A stretch of 64,000 bases of DNA, taken from NCBI RefSeq assembly GCF_038396755.1, contig NZ_CP149822.1:1240001-1304000 (forward strand), written 5' to 3'. Shown in pieces: positions 34,290 through 44,800 of the stretch. This stretch comes from Chitinophaga pollutisoli (GTDB taxonomy: Bacteria; Bacteroidota; Bacteroidia; Chitinophagales; Chitinophagaceae). Numbering within the stretch: position 1 is the first letter of the stretch; the number at the start of each line of letters is the position of its first letter. The notes beneath the pieces were generated by a model, which did no database searches, had not been told where the DNA came from, and saw nothing but the letters and a program-made list of their open reading frames with translations. The translations under genes were made by a program, and so were the position numbers.

Positions 34290-36893
34290 CTACATCTGGA
34301 TCGCCTCTTTCAGCCATGCCGAAGCATAGGGGGAAGCGAGCACCTTATCCCGGAACTCCGGCTGGCCGATGGTGGCTTCCATTTCCACGGGGTTGGAGAG
34401 GTCGATCCGGGAGAAAATCTCATAAAACTGCGGATCGGTCTGCAAAAGGTGCAATAATTCCGTGGCGAGCGCTTCGGCGGAGGGTTTCGGTTCGCTGCTG
34501 CGGAACAGTTTCCGCCGCTTGAAGAACGAGCCTACAATCTCCACCACACCCCACCAGGTGCTTTCGGCCGACGGCGACTGTGTAAGGGCTGCCGGCTCCG
34601 CCACCGGCACCTGCAGGGCGTCCCAGGCGCGGAGGATACCGTTGCCATAGTATTTTTTCCAGTCCGGGAAGATGTCGCCCTTCGCGGCGCTGGTATACAG
34701 GGCGTGGCGTACGGCTTCCACTTTCATCCATTTCTTTCCTTCTTCATAGTACCCTTTTTTCTCCATCTCCTCCCTGTGCCGCGCGATGTACAGCGCCGCC
34801 GCAGCCGCCACCTGCGGCGTAGCGGAGGAAGTGCCCCCGCCGCTGCGCACAAACGGATGCACGGTGGAAGCCCAGGGCGTGTTGGGCGTGTATCCGGCCA
34901 GCGCGCGCGTCATCCGCGAAGCCGGCCCCCAGGAACCTTGCATGTATTGCGTGCTGATAGCCCTTTCGGAACCCTCCCGCAGGAAGTCCACGTCGTACGG
35001 CCTGTGGTCGTGCATGGCGCCGGTGGCCGCGATTACCCGCTCGAAAGCCGCCGGGAACAATACGCACTTCGGCAACAGTGCGCCCGTGCCCTTATACCAG
35101 CAGTTGCTCGCGGCGCTTACAATCACGACGCCGGCTTCGTACGCCCGGTTCACCGCTTTCGCCATCCGCTGACTGGGTTTGCCCGCCATCGACATCGACA
35201 CCACCTCGCACCCGTTCGCGATCGCGTAATCGATCGCTTCGGCGAACGTCCGGTCATTCATGATCACCACCGATTCCGAAATCCTGCAGGGGATCACCGT
35301 GGCTACCGGAGCGCCGCCGATATAGCCTTCGTATTCCCCGAAAGTCTGATCCTTGCTCACTTTCCCGCCGGCCAGCAGCACCATGGTGCCCAATCCGTGG
35401 CCGTCCTGCCCGGATTCGGGCTTATCTTCCGCCACGGCGGGATTTTCCTTGCTCACGAAACTCCGTTGCAACTGGTAATCCAGGTTTTCCGGCAATGCGG
35501 GGTGTTTGGGGATATAGCCCGTATCGAGGTGCGCGATGCGGACGTGCGCCCCGGGCGTAGCCCTCACTTCCTCCGTGGCTTTAGCGAGCTGGGAATGCGT
35601 ATCGCCGAGGTGCCAGCCGATAGCGGCATCGCCCATGGCGGGCGGCCACTCGCGGATATAATCGGGATTATTGGCATCCGCCTCGCGCGTGGCCCGCTTG
35701 TCCTGCGCGGGCGTAACGCTGAGATCGGGTTCCACCACGGCTTCCATCCCTGCCTGCTGCAAACTCTGCTGCAAGGCATGCGCGGCGCTCCAGCTGTGCT
35801 CGTGGGGTGTATCTTTCAATTCCACCAGCAGAAAATCCGCGCCTTTCTCCAGGATTTCCATATCGTTACCGGGAGTTATATCCCCCGCCGGCGGCGTTTT
35901 CCAGGTGATGAGCAGTTGCGCGTTGCGCTTCACCTTCACTTCATCCCACTCCTCTTCTTTGGTCAACCGGCGGCCGACGGGCCTGGGTTTGAGATCCGGA
36001 GAACGTTTGCCCGTTACCACGGCGGCATCGGGAATATCGATTTTAAAAGGAAATGCGGTATCGAAAGCGGGGATGATGGCGCCGTATTCGAAAAAATTGG
36101 GGCGCGGATAATAATACCGCTCGCGGATGGCGTCGATCAGTTCCGGCGCGTTTTTCTTGCGGGTGGATGCTTTCCTGAACAACCCGATGAAGGATTCGGT
36201 GAATACCCCGTTTTTATCGCCGTCGAAAGTGGTCTGGTCATCCTGGCAAGCCGCCAGCAGCTTCACCGCGGCTTTCACATCGGCCGCCTGCGCTTTGGTC
36301 CGGAATCGCTTCTGGACGGGGGCATATACCGTTTCGCCGTACAACGACAAAACATCCTGCTCATTGGCCAGCGGCAGTTTCCGGGAGCGCATCCCGCGGG
36401 CGCCCGCGGCTTTTTCCAGCCCGGCGGCCAGGTGCTGGCTGAGGTTCTGCGCATCGGGAACTACGCGGGCGATGGTACCGGAATGACAACTATCCGATAC
36501 GATCAGGATGCGCGTGCCTTCCCGGAAAGCGCGGAAGGCTTCGAACAGCTCATCGTCGAGCAGTTCGCGGTCGTACAGGCACCAGGTTTGGTCAAAGCGC
36601 TCGTTATCGAGGCCCACGGCTTTTTCGTTGGCGATCTGGCTGCCGTGGCCCGCATAGGTCAGCAACAGGATATCACCCGGCGCCATTTTGCCGGCGTAAT
36701 CGTTGAGCGTCGCCAGCACGGCGGAAGCGGTAGCCTCCTCGTCGTGGAAGTGGCGGGCCGAGTAGCCCGACTGCTCCGCGAATTCTTTCCAGAATTCAGC
36801 ATCCGCCACGGCCGCTTTCAGGAAGGGCACATCGGAATAATGCTGTTTGTCTATTTTGTTCAACCCTATGTGCAGGGAATAGCCTTTAGACAT
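34290..36893 (-). CDS. Caspase-subtilase fusion protease (C14 + S8)
   Basis: 867-residue cytoplasmic double protease with no signal peptide. The N-terminal caspase-like domain (about 1-290) has the His/Cys dyad: His83 in LLLTYAGHGSQ and Cys136 in ILIVSDSCHSG. A spacer contains a stretch like an S8 propeptide (about 353-400, ADFLLVELKD, AGMEAVVEPDLSV). The subtilase domain (about 445-780) has Asp457 (IAHLDTGYI), His499 (GQDGHGLGTMVLLAGG), Asn597 (SAASNCW, oxyanion) and Ser689 (GGGTSSATPQVAAAAA). All catalytic residues of both enzymes are present. A short helical tail follows. The gene starts 11 bp after the other caspase gene and ends the operon. One protease could activate the other, but that is inference. 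Confidence 0.94.
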   Translation of the reverse strand: MSKGYSLHIGLNKIDKQHYSDVPFLKAAVADAEFWKEFAEQSGYSARHFHDEEATASAVLATLNDYAGKMAPGDILLLTYAGHGSQIANEKAVGLDNERFDQTWCLYDRELLDDELFEAFRAFREGTRILIVSDSCHSGTIARVVPDAQNLSQHLAAGLEKAAGARGMRSRKLPLANEQDVLSLYGETVYAPVQKRFRTKAQAADVKAAVKLLAACQDDQTTFDGDKNGVFTESFIGLFRKASTRKKNAPELIDAIRERYYYPRPNFFEYGAIIPAFDTAFPFKIDIPDAAVVTGKRSPDLKPRPVGRRLTKEEEWDEVKVKRNAQLLITWKTPPAGDITPGNDMEILEKGADFLLVELKDTPHEHSWSAAHALQQSLQQAGMEAVVEPDLSVTPAQDKRATREADANNPDYIREWPPAMGDAAIGWHLGDTHSQLAKATEEVRATPGAHVRIAHLDTGYIPKHPALPENLDYQLQRSFVSKENPAVAEDKPESGQDGHGLGTMVLLAGGKVSKDQTFGEYEGYIGGAPVATVIPCRISESVVIMNDRTFAEAIDYAIANGCEVVSMSMAGKPSQRMAKAVNRAYEAGVVIVSAASNCWYKGTGALLPKCVLFPAAFERVIAATGAMHDHRPYDVDFLREGSERAISTQYMQGSWGPASRMTRALAGYTPNTPWASTVHPFVRSGGGTSSATPQVAAAAALYIARHREEMEKKGYYEEGKKWMKVEAVRHALYTSAAKGDIFPDWKKYYGNGILRAWDALQVPVAEPAALTQSPSAESTWWGVVEIVGSFFKRRKLFRSSEPKPSAEALATELLHLLQTDPQFYEIFSRIDLSNPVEMEATIGQPEFRDKVLASPYASAWLKEAIQM

Positions 36894-36904
36894 GTGTCAG
36901 GGGT

Positions 36905-39818
36905 TTAATGTGGAATGATATGTTGCATGATGTTTTTCACCTGTTGTTCATCCAGCAGATAAGCCGGATAGCTGCCGCCGGTAACGGTTTCCGGGCGATG
37001 TGCGGAATGCGCGCGGAGCGCTGCGGCCAGGGCGGGAATGGCAGCTTTTACCGGTCCGTTCTCCTGCATGGCGAATGCCAGCATCCGCAGCAGGTCGCCC
37101 GTGGTGCGGCCTTCACCCTCCTTCCCTGAAAAAATAAGTTTATCCGTATCCGTTATTTCCGCGAGTTGCGCGAGTTGTTTGCCGATCCCGTTGGTGACAA
37201 CATATACGTTTCCAGCGCCCGCCGCGGCCAGCGCTGCTTCCAGGTCATCCGCGGCGACGGTGATATCATCCGCCGGCGGGAAGTCGAAACGCAGCAGTTG
37301 CTCCGGCGCATCCGGTCGGGCGGTGAACACGCGCCACATGAAAGTGGAATCGCCGGTGATGCCGTCGAGCAGCAGGGCGGCGGTTTTGGCGGGATCGTAT
37401 GCCGATGGCTGCCAGCTACCGCCTGTGCGGGAAAAGATCCGCAGGCCGGTAGGTTTAGGGGGAAGATAGATGCGCCTGAAGAAAATATCCTGCGTTGGCA
37501 CGTGAAAAATCTGCATCCTGCCGGTGGCGTCCTGGAACCCGGCGGGCTCGTAAGCATTTCCGCCGGTGGCGATCACAAACGGGATGACGGCATGATCGGG
37601 CAGGGCGCGCACAGCCGCTTTGGGTGCGCGTTGCAGTAAAAAAGGGGATCCTCCGGCCGGAGGGGCTCCGTCATCTCCAGCCGCAACGCCGCCATCCCGC
37701 CGTCGAGCGCGTTTTCGGAAGGCGCATCGCCCCAGGCATCGGGCCCGGTTACCGCCACTTTCCGTTCCGGCAACAACGCCAGCTTCCCGGAAAACCCCGT
37801 GGGCGTGGTGACGGCCAGCGGCCCCAGCAACACTTCCCCGCCCGGGCCCGCATTTTTCTCCAGCCCTTCAAAAGCTGTAAATATCCGGCAATGAAACACC
37901 GACCACGCAACGCTTTCCCCTACTTCCTTTTCCGCCCCGCTCCTCGCGCCCCCGATCCCCCGGCTGCCGGGCTGATCCAGCTCCAGCGCTTCCTGTGCAA
38001 ACCGGCCCACCCTCACATCCGCCGCAGACACGATGATTTTCAGGTAATCCGAAATCTCGTAATGGTTGTAATCCGGGTACAACTCATCTATGGAAACAGG
38101 GATCGCCGAAACCGTTCTCCCGCTATCGATATAAGTGAGGTGCAATGGAGGCCCGCCGCTTACCAGCGCGGGCTCCCCGTCGCGGATCAGTTCGGTGAAA
38201 ATGTCGTATTTGCTGCCGAGATACAACACGCGCACGAAGCACTTTTCCACCGGCGCATCCGCCTTCAGCGCGATGCTCAGCCGAAAGGCCGGCGATTCGC
38301 CGTTCTTATATTTCAGTTCGATTATATCGTTGCCGGCATGCAAAGCGCGTTCGTTGCCATCAATCCCTTCGATCGCGGTCCATTGCAGGTCGAAGTGCCC
38401 GCGGCCCAGACGGGGGTCGAGGCGCTTCCAGTCCAGCGCCGCCATCCAGGCCGCCACGCGCTGCGCGTAGGAAAGAAACACCGCCGCGCTGGCCGCCCGC
38501 CGGAATAAAGGCAAGGTGCCGTTTTTTCCAGCAGCACGTAGCTGCCATCTGCCGGGCGGTACACTTCATACCCTGCTTCTTCTCCGAAACCGACTTTTAA
38601 CAAAGGAAATTTACCCGCGCCCAGCGCCTTTTCCAGCGCGGCGTCGGGTGGAGAGGCGATATGCAATGCAGGCGCAGCCGCCCTTGTCAACGTGGCCTTC
38701 GCCGTTTCAGAAGCGGTATCCAGGCCGGGAATATCTATCAGCGAAAAGAGCGCTTCCACGTCCCGAAGCTCCGCTTCCAGCCGGAAAGCGCCGTCCCGGA
38801 TGTCGAGCAACGCGCCCGGCGCCAGGCCGTGGAGCGCGCCGCCGAAAATCTTCCAGCGGTTAAGGCTTACGTCGAAGAGCACGTCGAACGCCGGCACGAT
38901 GGGCTGCATGGCGTCGGAAAGGAACCGGCGGTCGAGGTCTGCTTCCCTGGCCGCGAATGCCACGGGGTGTTGCTGGCCGGCGGCGGCGGTCACAACGGTT
39001 TGCATCCGCCACATCAGGTCGCGGTAGCTGGCGGCGCCACCGTTGGCGAGGAGCGCATCCATGAGCCTGCCCGTGAAGATCCCCCCGCGCCAGGATTCCT
39101 GCGCCAGCTCGTCGGCCCGGCAAGCCGCCAGGTGCACATACCGCGCGATAGCGGGCTTCATCCCACCATTTTCATTTGTATAGAACCCCGGTGCGTCGTG
39201 CCCCAGGAGATCCGTAAATGCCAGCACCTTCCCCGCATCCGCATGAAAACGGGGCCGGAATTCGCCGCCGGCGCCCCGCGGCGCGAGGGCGCGCGTGTTG
39301 CCGCCGGAGTGGCAGCAGTCCGTTATCACGAGGCAATGCGCCTCCGAATTACCGAATGCCTTCCAAAGGAGGTAAGCGAGTTCTTTATTGGTGAGGTCGC
39401 GGGCGGTAGTCCGGCTGTCGGCACATACGATCGTTTGCAGCCGGCGGGATGGGTTGTTGAAATAAAACTCAGGCGGCGCGGCCGTTTGCGAGCCATGGCC
39501 GCTATAGAAAAACACGCAGATATCCCCGGCCTTCGCGTCCGCGAAATGGGTAAACAGCCGTGTGGTGAAGTTGTCGAAAGTGGGAGGAAGCCAGGTCAGC
39601 GGGGCGCCGGTGGCGGCACCGTACTGTTCCAGCAGCCGCAGGTCGGCGTTATTGGGTAGAAGGTAATATGCAGGGTGATATGCGAGCCCTTCCTGTGCGG
39701 CACACTGGCTGCGCAGCAGGCGGTCGACCCGGAGCACGTCCTGGATACAGCCGCTGAGGGGACTGTCGGGATAAGCGTTGATGCCGGCAAATGCCGCATA
39801 CAATCGACGTTCTTGCAT
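36905..39818 (-). CDS. Caspase-family peptidase with large C-terminal region (two frameshifts in this sequence)
   Basis: Three minus-strand frames form one protein of about 971 residues. Segment 1 (39818 to about 38522) is a caspase-like domain with the His in CVFFYSGHGSQ and the Cys in LVITDCCHSGG. Segment 2 (about 38526 to 37640) continues as NGTLPLFRRAASAAVFLSYA, and segment 3 (about 37642 to 36905) as LLQRAPKAAVRALPDHAVIP. Both joins lie at six-base homopolymers (38522-38527 and 37638-37643) that need one more base for the frame to read through. The C-terminal 600 residues, with beta-rich stretches such as CFVRVLYLGSKYDIFTELI, match no domain I can name. Start: ATG at 39818 (a TTG lies two codons upstream). 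The caspase-subtilase gene follows by 11 bp. Confidence 0.8.
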
Positions 39819-40014
39819 ATGCAATGCTTCTGTTAAAATGGAAATCCGGGGTTATGCCGATCGTGCCTAATGTTTATCTACTGGGGTTGCTGATCTGGCC
39901 AATTCATTGAAAAATCGTACCTTAGGTAACAGATTGTGACTCCAAATTAACTCCAAAAGTCGAGATTTCCATCGTGAGGCGCGGAATTTATTTACCCCGA
40001 TTCCACCAGCAGAC
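39819..40014. promoter_or_regulatory. Shared divergent control region of the protease operons
   Basis: 196 bp between the caspase gene (leftward) and the CHAT gene (rightward). It holds a 9-bp inverted pair ATGGAAATC (39838-39846) and GATTTCCAT (39964-39972), one arm near each gene, and two direct copies of ACTCCAAA with an 11-bp period (39939-39946, 39950-39957), one helical turn apart. No perfect -7 box is seen in either direction; TACCTTAG at 39918-39925 is the nearest on the plus strand. These could be operator sites for coordinated control. Confidence 0.5.
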
Positions 40015-41874
40015 ATGAAAAAAATAATCATTGCCTTTGCAAATCATCCGCAGGCGCCGTTGCAATCGGTGACGGAAGAAGACGAGGGCATCTACAATAC
40101 GCTGAACGAAGCCCTCCGGGGGAACTACGTGGTTCACCGGGAGTCGTTCGCTACGGTTGCCAATATCAACCAGGCGTTTTCCAATTACCGGGAAGACATT
40201 GCCATCTTTCATTACGCCGGCCACGCCGGCGAGGAATCTTTATTATTTATCGATCAGGCCGCCAGTGGCCAGGGGCTTGCTTACCTGTTAAAACCCAGCG
40301 CCGACGCGGGGAACCTCCGGCTGGTGGTCCTCAACGGCTGCTCTACGGGCGCGCAGGTAGATGAACTGCTTAAAATAGGCGTCCCGGCGGTGATCGCCAC
40401 TTCCGCCGCAGTGAACGACCGGTCGGCCCGGGCATTCGGGACGGAGTTTTTCAAATGCGTTTGCGTTAAAGGCATGAGCATCCGGCAGGCGTTCGAAACC
40501 GCTTTAGCCGCGGCGCAACTGGCATCCGCGGTGCCTCTCGGCGTGGACGCGCCGCCTTCCCGCGACCTCAACCTACCCGGCAAAACGCCGCGCGAACCAT
40601 TCTGGGGGCTTTTCTTCAACACCGCTGCCGCGGTCGATCAAAACCCGATCCCCAGTGAAGCACCAGGGCCTTTACCCCCTTTCACCCCGAACGCCCAGCT
40701 CATCAAAACACTTTTCACCGCTCTCATCGCCGCAGGCAACGAACCGGCCATCAAACTCGAAAACTCCCTCAAAACAGAGATCATCGATAACGAAGAAAAC
40801 GTCATCCAGATGACGATCTTCAGCGCCCTGCCCTTGCCCATCGCCAGCCAGCTCAATACGCTCTTCGCCCCCGGAAGTTCGGGTACGGAAGACCTGATAC
40901 GGAAACCCGGCTTCGAAAGGCTGCAGCAACTGGGCCGCATTTTCCATATCGCGTCGGAATTCATGGGCATCATCATGATCTCACAACTGTGGGAACTGAA
41001 GATAAAAGAAAAGGTGAAAGACCTGCCCGATGACATGATGGAACTGCTGGATAACTACTTCAGCCTTTCCATCGACGCCCGTTCGGTATACGATTATTCA
41101 TCCCTTATCCGCGCCATCCGCAAGTACATCGACACGCTGGACGACGTGGAATATTTCGTTACCGAGCTTTCCACGCTCCGCGATGATAACCCGCAGAACA
41201 AACCCTTCGGCGAAGCCTGCGAATTCCTGCATTTCATCCGATCCGTCACCTACACGCCCACCGGCAAACCGCGGCCGAAACGCGTCTCCGATACGGAGAT
41301 CCCCGCCTTGTGCATCCGGGCGGAAGCGATGCTGTGCACGGTTTTCGAAAAGCTGGGATTCCTGCACCGCTATACGCTCACCAGCATCCAGAACATCTGC
41401 ATCAACAAATACCGCCACGAAACCAGCACCACCTTCGATCACCAGGTGCTGAAACTGATGAATTCCAACGACTCCAAGGAAATGAATTTCTATCTCCTTG
41501 CCCAGCACCTCGACAACAGCGGCGTGGTGCTCACCAAACAACTGCCTTCCATCCACAATGCGGAAAGGCGCCAGTACAAAGGCGAGTCCCTGGAATTCCT
41601 GAACCTGTCGCCGCTGGTCGTCGATATCAATACTTTCGAAAGGTTCGCCGACCAATCAAGGATCGCGATTTTCGGGCAATACGAGCCCGCCACGGATTCG
41701 TACGTGTTCCGCTGGGTCAAGAATCCGGACGAAGCGCGGGATTACAAGCCCATTAACGTCAAGCGCAGCTTCGACCGCACCACGCGGGTGGAACAGGCCC
41801 GCCACGAAGCCATCTGCCAGCAACTCACCGCCTTCAAGCTGTTCACCCAGCAGGCATTAACCTCGACACCGTAA
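40015..41874 (+). CDS. CHAT-domain protease
   Basis: 619 residues. The N-terminal CHAT domain (about 1-205), a caspase-related fold, keeps the catalytic pair: His70 in IAIFHYAGHAGEE and Cys109 in LRLVVLNGCSTGAQVDELL, followed by the typical VPAVIATSAAVNDRSARAFGTEFFK and PFWGLFFN end. The C-terminal 400 residues are helical and unassigned; they may be the part that talks to the NTPase. No signal peptide. The stop overlaps the STAND gene start by one base (TAATG), so the two are translationally coupled and probably act as effector and switch. Confidence 0.9.
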   Translation: MKKIIIAFANHPQAPLQSVTEEDEGIYNTLNEALRGNYVVHRESFATVANINQAFSNYREDIAIFHYAGHAGEESLLFIDQAASGQGLAYLLKPSADAGNLRLVVLNGCSTGAQVDELLKIGVPAVIATSAAVNDRSARAFGTEFFKCVCVKGMSIRQAFETALAAAQLASAVPLGVDAPPSRDLNLPGKTPREPFWGLFFNTAAAVDQNPIPSEAPGPLPPFTPNAQLIKTLFTALIAAGNEPAIKLENSLKTEIIDNEENVIQMTIFSALPLPIASQLNTLFAPGSSGTEDLIRKPGFERLQQLGRIFHIASEFMGIIMISQLWELKIKEKVKDLPDDMMELLDNYFSLSIDARSVYDYSSLIRAIRKYIDTLDDVEYFVTELSTLRDDNPQNKPFGEACEFLHFIRSVTYTPTGKPRPKRVSDTEIPALCIRAEAMLCTVFEKLGFLHRYTLTSIQNICINKYRHETSTTFDHQVLKLMNSNDSKEMNFYLLAQHLDNSGVVLTKQLPSIHNAERRQYKGESLEFLNLSPLVVDINTFERFADQSRIAIFGQYEPATDSYVFRWVKNPDEARDYKPINVKRSFDRTTRVEQARHEAICQQLTAFKLFTQQALTSTP

Positions 41875-44800
41875 TGACCAGCATCCTGCATAGTCCGTTT
41901 AAATTCCTGGACCCATACGACCGGAACGATTTCAACATTTTCTTTGGCCGGGAGGACGAAGTGGAAACGCTTTACCAGCATATCCATAAAAACAGGCTGG
42001 TGCTGGTGTACGGAACCAGCGGCACAGGCAAAACTAGCATTGTGCAGTGCGGCCTCATGAACAGGATGTACGATACCGACTGGTACCCGCTGTTCGTCCG
42101 CCGCGGCGACCATCTCGTGGATTCCCTGCAGGAAGCCACGGCTACGGCCGCCGATCCTAAGGCGGGTAATGGCGCAACGGCCACCGCGCTCTCCGGCGGC
42201 ACGCAATACAAACAGGCGCCGCAGGTGCTGCGGGCAAGGAACATGACGACAGACGCACCCGCCAAAATATACGAATCGCTCAAAGGCATCAACCTCCGAT
42301 ACCTGCGGCCGGTGTACCTCATCTTCGACCAGTTCGAGGAATTGCTGATCATGGGGAGCGACGGCGAGAAGAAAACCATCATCAAAATCATCGACCACAT
42401 CCTTTCCGATCCGGACCTGCAATTCTGCAACCTGTTGTTCATCATGCGGGAAGAATTTTTTGCGGGGCTGAGCCCCTTCGAAAAGGAAATCCCCGACTTC
42501 TGCGACAGGCGGTTGCGCATCGAGCCGATGAACCACAAAAACGTGGAGGAAGTAATCAGGAAATCCTGCAGCAAGTTCAACATCTTACTGGAGAAGGAAT
42601 CGGAGAACGCGAGAGAAATCATCGCCGTGCTGTCGGAGAAACAAGTGGTGTCGCTGCCTTACCTGCAGATTTACCTCGACCAGCTCTGGCGGACCGTTTA
42701 CATGAACACGCCCAACAAAGTGGAGCCGCCCGACTCCATCTGGCCCATCCTGCACGTCAACAGTACGGTGATCCGGAAGTTCGGCAGTTTGCAGGACGTG
42801 CTCGACCGGTTCATGCACGAGCGGATACAAGTGATCCAGGAAGAGCTGGAATTACAGTTTCCGGAGATAGAAGATAATTTTGTGGCCAACGTATTGGATG
42901 CTTTCGTGACGAACGAAGGCACGAAGCGGCCCATTCCCTATGCCCGCGTCAACAATGGGATATGGTTTACCGGGCTGGTGCCGCCGTATTTGCAGGGGCG
43001 TTCTTCGGCGTTGATGACGAATTTGCTGACGGAACTGGAGAAGAACAAAATCCTCCGGTCGGACGGGCAAACGTATGAGCTGGCGCACGACACCCTGGCG
43101 GGGCTGATCGATGCCCGGCGGACGGAAGAGCAACGTCGCACGGGCTTCACCGAAAAGCAGATACTCAGCCGGTATGAGGGATTCAAAAACGGCGCCAGCG
43201 AATTGCTCAGCGTCCGCGAGATCGCATCGTACGAGCCTTTCATCAAACGGCTGAACCTCCCGGCGGAAGTGCTTGATTTTTTCAAGGCCAGCGTGAACAC
43301 CCGGCATGCGGAACTGAAGCAGGAACAAAGCCAGCAGAAACGGCAGAAGATATGGCGGCTGGGATGGATCATCGGCGGTTTGCTGCTCGTGGTTTTATTG
43401 GTGGGATATATCAATAACAAGCGGCTCACGCGGGAGTTCAACCGCAATGAAAGCCTCGTCTATATGGGTTTTGACCTGGCGGATAAAGATGCGGCCACCG
43501 CGCTGGGGCTTTTCGGGATTTTCAGGGAAAAAGTCTTCGGAGAAGACACCTCGATGCTGAACCTGAAGCTGAAAGAAACGATGCAGCTGCAGGACGCCCA
43601 GGCGCTTTTCGCCCGCTGGCATTACGATCTCCCCTACGTGAAAGTAGAACCCATCGATATCGATATATCCGACGACGGGCAATACATTGTTTATAATGTG
43701 AACCAAAAAGAATTCAGGGATTCGGTGAGAACTTACATCCTTTCCACCATGACCGGCGAAACCATCCGCCAGTTCGATTCCGTGCAATACGCTTGTTTCG
43801 CCAACGGCGGCAACATCCTCGTGATCAGCCGCAGCGGTGTACTGGTAGACACATCCCAACCCCAACAAATGACCAAATCCCGCAGCAAACCGCAATACCG
43901 GCGCTGGCGGCAGGCGATGCTGTACGACTGCGACAAAAAGCAGCGCATCCCCGTGCCGTTTGAAAACGGGCAACAATTATACGGTCCGGACGATATCACG
44001 CTGTACGCCGCCAACGAACAGGAATCGTACCACGTGCGGGTGCTGGCCAACGGCAACCTGCTGGTGCCCTATCTGCACAACGGCCGCGACCACCTGATGC
44101 TCCTGCACCCGGACGGCCGGCTGATTTCCCGCATCCCCAGCGTATCTACCGTCACCACTTCGCGCGACGGAAAGCGGTTCATGCATTACACCATCACACC
44201 CGGGAACAATCTTGCATTGCAGATTTTCGGCGACGATGGCGAAATGAAAAGGCAGGTGACAGATGAATTCACGTTCGGGGATTTCACGGAAGACGGCGCG
44301 ATCCTTTGGGGTAACCGCTTCACCTGCTACTTCCTGGATGGCGCGGACACGCTGACGTACGACGTCCCCGGAAACGCGGACATCGATTACGCGTTCGGCA
44401 ACCTCTCCAAAGGCCGCATCGCGCTCAACGTTACCCTCTACGAAAACACTTTCAATTACGACGAGCACCGCAAGCGTGTGATCGTCGCCAATATCGCCAA
44501 CGGAGAGCAGCGATACTGCCTGGGCGCCGCCATCGGCATCGATTTCGGCAAAGGATATGTCATCACAAAAGCTGAAGACCCCGCCGCCACGGCCTTCCGC
44601 CCGGGAACGGATACCTTGTACCGGTACGATCTCAGCAAGCCATCCCCTCCGATGCAATACCTCGTGCCTGCGGGTATCGAAACCGTGCAGTTCAACCGCC
44701 AAACGGGCGATCTGCTCGTTTTTACGCGATCCAACCAGTTGTTCGTGCTCGATAACCAGTTACAGGTAAAAAAAGGGCTGAAGCTTACATCCAACGACAC

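Noticed and set aside
34075..34317. An 80-residue minus-strand frame after the caspase-subtilase gene
   Set aside because: It runs through the terminator hairpin and the hybrid-kinase promoter and has no protein features; only the Cys-rich frame in another register was kept, as a finding.
34704..36908. A 734-residue plus-strand open frame opposite the caspase-subtilase gene
   Set aside because: It is a GC-rich shadow frame; composition is Gly/Arg/His-rich without any domain, while the minus strand carries two complete protease active sites.
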